From Nitrospira sp. (GTDB lineage: Bacteria; Nitrospirota; Nitrospiria; Nitrospirales; Nitrospiraceae): a DNA stretch of 5,645 bases. Below are positions 1-4,436 of the stretch, in pieces; positions within the stretch are counted from its first letter, which is position 1, and every line of letters begins with the position of its first letter. A program made the translations under genes and the position numbers. The notes under the pieces were generated by a model, which made no database searches, was not told the DNA's origin, and worked only from the letters and a program-made list of their open reading frames with translations. Location: the NCBI GenBank assembly GCA_024998705.1, contig JACOEF010000113.1, positions 1-5,645 of the forward strand, read 5' to 3'.

Positions 1-674
1 GCCCCGATGGTGAGTGGAAAACTCATCACAAACACGTTCATTTGAGGGACGGCTCGACCGAGCACCGCCAACACGGTGTTCACGATCAGCAAGGTCGCGA
101 AGACGGGAGCCGCCAGTTTCAGCGCGACCCCCAACATGTTCTGCGCCAAATGGATGATATCCTGAGCGATACTGTCTGAAAGCTTGGCGGCGAAGGGCGG
201 CACGAACTCATAACTCATACCGATCGCATGCACCACCATCAGATGCGCATTGAGAGAAAGAAACACCAGCGAACCGAGAGTGAGCTGAAACTGCGCAATG
301 ATCGGCGCATTCTGATGGCTCATGGGATCGAACATCTGAATCGCACCGAAGCCCATCTGAGTGCCGACCAGGTCGCCGGCAACTTGAAATCCTGAAAACA
401 GCAGGCGCACCGCCAACCCGATGGTCAAACCGATCAGGAATTCGCTGCCGATTCCCGCAATGACCAGCGCCGGGTCCGTCGGCAAACTCGGCAAGTGAAT
501 GATCGGCGTCAGGACGAGCCCCAGCATGGTGACGAGTCCCGTTTTGACCGGCATGGGGATCGTGCGCGAATTGAGGATGGGAAACACGCTGACAATCCCC
601 GCAATGCGGACCAGCAAAATAGAAAAGGCCTGGAACTGCGGTAGCGCAAGATGAATGCTGTTTGCGGTACTCAT
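1..674 (-). CDS. fliR: Flagellar export gate protein FliR (partial, C-terminus beyond left edge)
   Basis: Integral membrane component of the flagellar type III export gate, which forms the FliP5-FliQ4-FliR1 core in the MS-ring. Reading from the ATG at 674 gives 224 uninterrupted codons to the left edge, beginning MSTANSIHLALPQFQAFSIL. The protein is strongly hydrophobic with several membrane segments. It carries family hallmarks: an N-terminal LVRIAGIVSVFPILNSRTIP stretch, EFLIGLTIGLAVRLLFSGFQ near residues 78-97, GDLVGTQMGFGAIQMFDP shortly after, and a late LGRAVPQMNVFVMSFPLTIG. FliR is usually about 260 residues, so roughly 35-40 are missing because of the window edge, not because of a mutation. 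The start lies 16 nt after the fliQ stop. An AGGA sits about 12 nt upstream, so the ribosome-binding site is spaced rather widely. It is the last gene visible in the operon; flhB would be the usual next gene (inference). Confidence 0.95.
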   Translation of the reverse strand, partial: MSTANSIHLALPQFQAFSILLVRIAGIVSVFPILNSRTIPMPVKTGLVTMLGLVLTPIIHLPSLPTDPALVIAGIGSEFLIGLTIGLAVRLLFSGFQVAGDLVGTQMGFGAIQMFDPMSHQNAPIIAQFQLTLGSLVFLSLNAHLMVVHAIGMSYEFVPPFAAKLSDSIAQDIIHLAQNMLGVALKLAAPVFATLLIVNTVLAVLGRAVPQMNVFVMSFPLTIG

Positions 675-690
675 CGCAGACTCACGTCCT

Positions 691-960
691 TCAGTGGATC
701 AATGTAGGAATACTGGTAATGAGCTGGGTCATAAAGGCGATCAAGACGCCCATCATCCACGGCAGAAACAACAAGGTCGCGGCGAAGATAGCCAGCACCT
801 TCGGCACGAACGTCAAGGTCGCATCGTTGATTTGCGTCATCGCCTGAAAGGTGCTGACCAGCAGTCCGACGATCAGACTCAACCCCAGGATCGGCGCGGA
901 CACCAGGATCGTGGTTTCGATGGCTTGCCGGCCGATTTCCGTGACCATTTCAATCGTCAT
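691..960 (-). CDS. fliQ: Flagellar export gate protein FliQ
   Basis: Small inner-membrane subunit of the flagellar type III export gate that packs around the FliP/FliR helical core. The 89-residue product has the standard family length. It consists of two hydrophobic hairpin segments, roughly residues 16-37 and 52-76, joined by a short polar loop. The loop contains the family's characteristic QAMTQINDATLTFVPK (about residues 39-54), equivalent to the usual QxxTQINExTLxFxPK. The ATG at 960 is 11 nt after the fliP stop, and the likely Shine-Dalgarno AGGA overlaps that stop codon (TAGGA) with 9 nt of spacing. This suggests translational coupling to fliP. Nothing is missing or odd. Identification rests on length, the loop motif and position between fliP and fliR. 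Confidence 0.97.
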   Translation of the reverse strand: MTIEMVTEIGRQAIETTILVSAPILGLSLIVGLLVSTFQAMTQINDATLTFVPKVLAIFAATLLFLPWMMGVLIAFMTQLITSIPTLIH

Positions 961-971
961 GCGCGACCGTC

Positions 972-1757
972 CTATTGAAAACTTTTGACCATCGAACCGA
1001 CGACCAGGTACCAGCCGTCGGCGAGAACGAACAGAATCAGTTTGAACGGCAACGAAATCATGACCGGCGGCAGCAGCATCATGCCCATGGACATCAGTAC
1101 GCTGGCGACAACCATGTCGACGATGAGAAACGGAATGTAGAGAAGAAATCCGATTTGAAAGGCAATACGCAGTTCACTGAGGACGAATGCGGGAATGATC
1201 ACGTGGATCGGAACCTGCTCCACTTGGGTGGCTTTGGGAGCATGCGAAAGTTCCATGAACAGCTCCAAGTCCTTGTCGCGCATTTGTTTCAACATGAAGG
1301 CCCGGATCGGTTGAATGCCGCGGTTCCATGCGTCTTCGTACCCGATTTGTTCGGCAAGGAGCGGCTGCAGGGCATCCTTGTATACGGCCTGCCCGACAGG
1401 GGCCATGACAAACATCGTCAAAAACAAGGCCAAACTGATCAGCACCTGGTTGGGCGGGACCTGCTGCGTGCCCAGAGCCTGTCGAAGGAATGACAGCACA
1501 ATGACCATGCGCGTAAACGAGGTGACCATGATGAAAATCGCGGGCGCTAAGGAGAGCACCGTGAAGAGGGCCAGAATCTGCAGCACCACGGCGGTCTGTT
1601 TGGTGCCGCCCTGGCCGAGATCGATCGTCAACGACGGCCCTTCGGCATGAACGGATGAGGCGCTGAAAAGGCAGGACACCATGATCAAGGCGACGAACAG
1701 ACAGGTGAAGCGCCCGTGAGGACGCGCCGGCACAGCCGTCGGACTATTTCGTTGCAC
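972..1757 (-). CDS. fliP: Flagellar export gate protein FliP
   Basis: Core pore-forming subunit of the flagellar type III export gate in the inner membrane. The 261-residue product begins with a probable cleavable signal peptide: basic residues to about 16, a hydrophobic core at 18-33, then SSVHA with likely cleavage near residue 38. This is a known peculiarity of FliP. After it come a hydrophobic helix at 55-78, the FTRMVIVLSFLRQALGTQQV signature (81-100), a polar periplasmic stretch (about 125-182), and ELRIAFQIGFLLYIPFLIVD (195-214). A methionine-rich VLMSMGMMLLPP (220-231) matches the pore-gasket region of the family. The start is GTG at 1757, chosen because GAGGAGG lies 6 nt upstream inside the fliO reading frame. 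The gene overlaps the end of fliO by 14 nt, so it is probably translationally coupled. Confidence 0.97.
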   Translation of the reverse strand: MQRNSPTAVPARPHGRFTCLFVALIMVSCLFSASSVHAEGPSLTIDLGQGGTKQTAVVLQILALFTVLSLAPAIFIMVTSFTRMVIVLSFLRQALGTQQVPPNQVLISLALFLTMFVMAPVGQAVYKDALQPLLAEQIGYEDAWNRGIQPIRAFMLKQMRDKDLELFMELSHAPKATQVEQVPIHVIIPAFVLSELRIAFQIGFLLYIPFLIVDMVVASVLMSMGMMLLPPVMISLPFKLILFVLADGWYLVVGSMVKSFQ

Positions 1758-2112
1758 GACGTGCCTCCTCGAGCTCGCCAGATTGGGTAACGCCCTGGGG
1801 AACGGCCGACGGCATCGGCCCCACGTCGGCCAGAAGTCGTGTGACAGCGGCAGGGTCGGTGATCTTGCCGAGCGGCACCATATCGGTGGCCGTCGTGCCC
1901 AGGATCAACACCTCACCCGCAACAGCTACTACCATGACCTGTTTCCTCCCGCCCAATGGACCACTGCCGAGAATCCTCACCAACGGGGCACCGTGAACAG
2001 GCAGAAACCGTCGGCCGACGGCGGAACGCGCCACCGCAAGCAGACCTAGAATCAACGCTAGGACGACTCCGAGCGCCGACACCATACGAACCACACTTTC
2101 CCAAATCTCCAT
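1744..2112 (-). CDS. fliO: Flagellar biosynthesis protein FliO
   Basis: Small bitopic membrane protein that acts as an assembly factor for the FliP ring of the export gate. The 122-residue product has one clear membrane helix near the N-terminus (about residues 8-29) followed by a basic stretch and a cytoplasmic domain. The domain contains the FliO-type pattern VRILGSGPLGGRKQVMVVAV, then GEVLILGTT and a C-terminal DPAAVTRLLADV. Sequence conservation in FliO is low, so position between fliN and fliP supports the call. The ATG at 2112 is the first possible start, because an in-frame TGA lies four codons upstream. No good Shine-Dalgarno is correctly placed: a GGAGG sits about 33 nt upstream within a potential hairpin. 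The 3' end overlaps fliP by 14 nt and contains the fliP ribosome-binding site. Confidence 0.92.
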   Translation of the reverse strand: MEIWESVVRMVSALGVVLALILGLLAVARSAVGRRFLPVHGAPLVRILGSGPLGGRKQVMVVAVAGEVLILGTTATDMVPLGKITDPAAVTRLLADVGPMPSAVPQGVTQSGELEEARRATK

Positions 2113-2130
2113 GGGGACCGTTCATTCCCG

Positions 2131-2160
2131 ACGGCGAGCGCGAGGCCTCCCCGCCGCCGC
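2131..2160 (-). other. Potential RNA hairpin in the fliN-fliO gap
   Basis: The 54-nt gap between fliN and fliO (2113-2166) is the longest inside the fliL-fliR run. Its transcript can fold GGCGGCG (2158-2152) onto CGC-U-CGCC (2140-2133) with one bulged U. A flanking C-G pair and G-U wobble extend the stem, and the 11-nt loop displays GGAGG (2150-2146). No U-tract follows, so it is not an intrinsic terminator. A role in fliO translation or mRNA processing is only inference. Confidence 0.4.
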
Positions 2161-2166
2161 AGTGAT

Positions 2167-2541
2167 TTACCCGAGTTGCTGAATGCGTTGGTTTGGACTC
2201 ACGACATCCGTGAGGCGAATGCCGAACTTTTCATTGACCACGACCACTTCGCCGCGCGCGACCAACTTGTTGTTCACCAGCACTTCCATCGGCTCTCCGG
2301 CCAGCTTGTTGAGTTCGATGACCGACCCCTGCCCGAGCTGGAGCAATTCCCGGATCAGCATGCGTGTCGAGCCGATCTGCACGGTGACTTGCAGCGGAAT
2401 ATCGAGCACAAACTCGATATTTTTGTTCGCGGGGACGGCGCCCTGATTATCGACCGGCGGAAACGAGGTCGGTTGAGGAGTGATCTCCCCGGCGCCGGCA
2501 GTGGAAGAATCCGACTCTGCAGTTGTATCGCCGTTGCCCAT
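2167..2541 (-). CDS. fliN: Flagellar motor switch protein FliN
   Basis: C-ring (switch complex) component that, with the FliM C-terminus, forms the base of the rotor and helps dock the export ATPase complex. The chosen start gives 124 residues. An N-terminal acidic, Ser/Thr/Pro-rich and probably disordered segment (1-40) precedes one SpoA (surface presentation of antigens) domain at about 43-120. That domain contains FVLDIPLQVTVQIGSTRMLI, LLQLGQGSVIELNKLAGEPM, VLVNNKLVARGEVVVVNEKF and GIRLTDVVSP, an essentially textbook FliN core. There is no CheC-like extension, so this is FliN rather than the long FliY form. An in-frame TTG at 2547 would add two residues, but it lies only 2 nt after the Shine-Dalgarno AAAGGAG. 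The ATG at 2541 has 8 nt of spacing and is preferred. It starts 29 nt after fliM. Confidence 0.96.
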   Translation of the reverse strand: MGNGDTTAESDSSTAGAGEITPQPTSFPPVDNQGAVPANKNIEFVLDIPLQVTVQIGSTRMLIRELLQLGQGSVIELNKLAGEPMEVLVNNKLVARGEVVVVNEKFGIRLTDVVSPNQRIQQLG

Positions 2542-2570
2542 GCGCAAATCTCCTTTACTTCCGACGGACC

Positions 2571-3542
2571 CTACCCCACGATCTTAGTGACGCGGCAGGC
2601 ATGGTTTCCCTTAAACACTCCTGGTTGCCCCTGAAATTTCGGATCGCCTTCGACCAGGCACAACATCGGATCGCCGGGATGTTGATCCAGCAGTAAGACA
2701 TCGCCGGGGTTGAAGTTCAGCAAGTCCTGCACGTTGATCTTTGCCGTTCCCAGCTGGACGGTCACGGCGACATCGCATTCCTGGAGCGAGTCTTTGAAGC
2801 GGCTGCCCCAACTACTGTCTTGTTCGACATTGTCCGCAAACAGGCCGGAATACAGCTTTTCCTTGATGGGCTCCAACATGGAGTACGGGTAGGCGATGAA
2901 CATTTCACGGGCGATGTCGCCCAGGTGCACCTGCAACGTCACGACCACCACGATTTCAGACGTCGTCACCACCATGGCAAACTGAGGGTTACTCTCCGAT
3001 CGAAGGTATCCGATCTTCACCGGCATGACGGCCTGCCACGCCTTCTCCAGATCGGCCAGCGCTTGCTGCACCAGCTTTTTGATCAGGCGGACTTGAATCG
3101 TGGTGAACTCTCGGCCTTCAGGCTTGACGTGGGTTTGGACTTTTCCGCCGAAGAAGAAATCCACAATCAAATACACCAGCATCGCATCCATGACGTAGAG
3201 TCCGTTCCCCCGCAACGGTTCCATCCCGACGAGATTGAAGGAGGACGGCACCGGCACCTTCTGAATGAAGTCCCCAAACTTGATGATTTGTGTGCCGACG
3301 ACGCTGAATTCAATTTTCTCGCGCAACAGGGCGCTCCACGAGATGGACTGCTGACGCGTGAAGCGATCATTGATCATTTCCATCGTGGGCATGCGCCCGC
3401 GAATGATGCGTTCCTGGCTGGTCAGGCTATACGTCTTGACCCCGCCCGGTTCTTCCTCCTCTTTGGGAGCCGTCTCGACGTCGCCGGACATCACACCGCC
3501 CATCAGCGCGTCGATTTCTTCTTGCGAGAGTATCTTCTCCAT
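2571..3542 (-). CDS. fliM: Flagellar motor switch protein FliM
   Basis: C-ring protein that binds phospho-CheY and transmits the switching signal to FliG. The chosen start gives 323 residues. Residues 5-16, LSQEEIDALMGG, are the conserved CheY-P binding peptide, followed by an acidic linker (21-33). The CheC-like middle domain runs about 40-235, with RIIRGRMPTMEMINDRFTR (46-63), VPVPSSFNLVGMEPLRGNGL and EGREFT (142-147). A SpoA domain near 255-320 includes QLGTAKINVQDLLNFNPGDV. The FliG-contact loop reads GGKV (132-135) where the familiar motif is GGxG. An in-frame TTG at 3563 would add seven residues but has no ribosome-binding site. The ATG at 3542 is preceded by AAGGA with 4 nt spacing and gives the usual MEKILSQEEID N-terminus. 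It lies 25 nt after fliL. Confidence 0.97.
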   Translation of the reverse strand: MEKILSQEEIDALMGGVMSGDVETAPKEEEEPGGVKTYSLTSQERIIRGRMPTMEMINDRFTRQQSISWSALLREKIEFSVVGTQIIKFGDFIQKVPVPSSFNLVGMEPLRGNGLYVMDAMLVYLIVDFFFGGKVQTHVKPEGREFTTIQVRLIKKLVQQALADLEKAWQAVMPVKIGYLRSESNPQFAMVVTTSEIVVVVTLQVHLGDIAREMFIAYPYSMLEPIKEKLYSGLFADNVEQDSSWGSRFKDSLQECDVAVTVQLGTAKINVQDLLNFNPGDVLLLDQHPGDPMLCLVEGDPKFQGQPGVFKGNHACRVTKIVG

Positions 3543-3567
3543 GGCGTCCTTGAGGAACGGCAAACGG

Positions 3568-4101
3568 CTATTGGATGACGAACTCCGTAAAGTACGTCGA
3601 TTTCACAGACTTTTTCGGGAGCAGCCCGTTGATGCGGTCCGTAATGTCCTCTCGCAACTTATGCTTGCCTTGCGGCGAACGGGCCGTTGCGGAATCCAAC
3701 CCGGTCAATAACACGAGGATGGCATCGCGGATTTGTGGGGTGCGCGCCTTAATCTGTTCGACCGTACTCGAGCTATCGGCTTCCACCTTGAGCGTCACTT
3801 TGAGATATCGGATTTCAGGCGTGTCCGCGAGGTTGACGATGAACGGGTCCAAATCGGCAATGGTGCCTGCATCGGCCGCCACACCATGGCCACCTTTGTC
3901 CTCGGCTTCTCCATGAGCGGCTGACTTCTCCGCCCCGCCTTCGCCTTGCGCCTTCTCCGCTGGCGGTGCGCCCATCATTTTGACCATCGCAAAGGCGCCA
4001 CCCAGGGCCAGAACCAAGACCCCCCCGACAATGATGATGACCATCTTCATCGGAATACCTGCGGGTGCTGCGGGCGCCTTCTCTTCAGCTGCGTCTGACA
4101 T
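3568..4101 (-). CDS. fliL: Flagellar basal body-associated protein FliL
   Basis: Single-pass inner-membrane protein of the basal body that associates with the stator units and supports torque or stator stability. The 177-residue product has a short Ala/Pro/Glu-rich cytoplasmic N-terminus and a membrane helix at about 19-41 (MKMVIIIVGGVLVLALGGAF). A low-complexity Gly/Glu/His/Ala periplasmic linker (about 45-80) follows, then the conserved FliL domain: DLDPFIVNLADTPEIRYLKV (83-102), RTPQIRDAILVLL (120-132), KLREDITDRINGLLP (148-162) and a terminal VYFTEFVIQ-like ending. The ATG at 4101 is chosen because AGGAGG lies 5 nt upstream. The frame stays open back to 4203, but that stretch is Arg/Cys-rich and overlaps the promoter. 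It is the first gene of the fliL-fliR operon. Confidence 0.96.
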   Translation of the reverse strand: MSDAAEEKAPAAPAGIPMKMVIIIVGGVLVLALGGAFAMVKMMGAPPAEKAQGEGGAEKSAAHGEAEDKGGHGVAADAGTIADLDPFIVNLADTPEIRYLKVTLKVEADSSSTVEQIKARTPQIRDAILVLLTGLDSATARSPQGKHKLREDITDRINGLLPKKSVKSTYFTEFVIQ

Positions 4102-4106
4102 ACAAA

Positions 4107-4112
4107 CCTCCT
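4107..4112 (-). promoter_or_regulatory. Strong ribosome-binding site of fliL
   Basis: The minus strand reads AGGAGG followed by TTTGT and the ATG at 4101. This is a near-ideal Shine-Dalgarno with 5-nt spacing, and it decides the fliL start against upstream in-frame codons. Confidence 0.85.
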
Positions 4113-4143
4113 GCGGACAGTGTTTGCTGGCGTTGCTCGGTTG

Positions 4144-4159
4144 TGCAATGCATATGCCA
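4144..4159 (-). promoter_or_regulatory. Sigma-54 (-24/-12) promoter of the fliL operon
   Basis: The minus strand reads TGGCATATGCATTGCA. Compared with the RpoN consensus TGGCACG-N4-TTGCW, it keeps TGGCA and TTGCA with exactly 10 nt between the GG (4158-4157) and the GC (4146-4145). It differs only at the two positions after TGGCA. Counting from the -12 C, transcription would start at about the A at 4133, giving a 32-nt leader before fliL that contains the Shine-Dalgarno. It faces fliL, lies in the only large gap of the window, and has plausible activator sites upstream. Many flagellar middle-class operons are RpoN-dependent, which fits. No competing sigma-70 or sigma-28 element was seen here. 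Confidence 0.8.
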
Positions 4160-4215
4160 CGCAGGGAGCGACCTGTAGCGTCGATCGATCCTCGCCGACG
4201 CACAAGAATGGGGGA

Positions 4216-4228
4216 TAACCCGCTGATT
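4216..4228 (-). promoter_or_regulatory. Putative IHF-type DNA-bending site
   Basis: The minus strand reads AATCAGCGGGTTA, a match at every defined position of the IHF consensus WATCARNNNNTTR. It sits 83-95 bp upstream of the predicted fliL start point. That is between the sigma-54 element and the half-site cluster, where IHF commonly bends DNA to bring activator and RpoN polymerase together. No A-tract flanks it, so binding strength is uncertain, and whether the host encodes IHF cannot be seen here. Confidence 0.45.
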
Positions 4229-4271
4229 TCATGACCCCGCGTCGGGCGAGATCGTGCGTCGCACTCAGCGG

Positions 4272-4328
4272 GTCAGAACGATGTCAGCAGGGTGACGCAG
4301 GCTTCGAGAAGGCTGACAGAATGTTGAC
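4272..4328. promoter_or_regulatory. Putative enhancer: dyad of GTCA/TGAC half-sites
   Basis: On the plus strand GTCA occurs at 4272-4275 and 4283-4286, and TGAC at 4293-4296, 4314-4317 and 4325-4328. The outer four are arranged with exact twofold symmetry about position 4300, with 11-bp (one helical turn) spacing within each pair. The inner arms extend to a perfect TGTCAGC/GCTGACA inverted repeat (4282-4288 and 4312-4318). GTCA-N6-TGAC at 4283-4296 also has the layout of FleQ-type boxes. The cluster lies 139-195 bp upstream of the predicted fliL start point, typical for a sigma-54 enhancer-binding activator. The identity of the activator is not visible. Confidence 0.55.
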
Positions 4329-4392
4329 GTAGAGGAGAAACTCTTGAGGAACGAACGGCTGGGGAACCGCTAGGTAGAAATTGCCCACTGGG

Positions 4393-4427
4393 GCCCTGAT
4401 GCGCGCCGGATAAGCGCGCATCAGGGC
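4393..4427 (-). terminator. Perfect 14-bp inverted repeat after flgE, terminator-like
   Basis: The arms 4393-4406 and 4414-4427 are perfectly complementary (GCCCTGATGCGCGC and its reverse complement) around a 7-nt loop, starting 9 nt after the flgE stop. The position argues for a transcript end or a 3' stabilising hairpin for the hook operon. There is no immediate U-tract: the transcript continues CCCAGTGGGCAATTTCT. Strict intrinsic termination is therefore uncertain, and some read-through into fliL is possible. The sequence resembles REP-type palindromes, so it could also be a dispersed repeat copy. Confidence 0.6.
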
Positions 4428-4436
4428 GCTACGACG

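Larger units (their letters stand above)
4102..4436. other. 335-bp intergenic regulatory region between flgE and fliL
   Basis: No credible coding sequence lies here on either strand. The open stretches are short, extend real genes out of their natural starts, or lack ribosome-binding sites. From the flgE side it holds an inverted repeat after the flgE stop, then about 64 bp (4329-4392) with nothing recognised. The half-site dyad, an IHF-like site, a sigma-54 promoter and the fliL leader follow in that order. Confidence 0.8.

Noticed and set aside
975..1493. Plus-strand open frame (172 codons) opposite fliP
   Set aside because: It is antisense to the well-conserved FliP. Its composition is that of a shadow frame (His, Asp, Gln rich) and it has no family motif.
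1913..2125. 70-codon minus-strand frame starting at an ATG near the fliO start
   Set aside because: It overlaps fliO in another frame. The GGAGG upstream is about 20 nt away, and the product has no membrane segment or family resemblance.
3543..3563. Seven-residue N-terminal extension of FliM from a TTG
   Set aside because: There is no Shine-Dalgarno before the TTG. The downstream ATG gives the canonical MEKILSQEEID N-terminus and has AAGGA upstream.
2820..3578. Long plus-strand open frame (252 codons) opposite fliM
   Set aside because: It is exactly antisense to fliM. Its composition is the His/Arg/Asp-rich pattern expected from the reverse complement of a real gene, with no ribosome-binding site or recognisable domain.
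4102..4203. Upstream in-frame extension of fliL (34 codons)
   Set aside because: The added residues are Arg/Cys-rich and unlike FliL, the extension runs through the sigma-54 promoter, and the ATG at 4101 has a far better ribosome-binding site.
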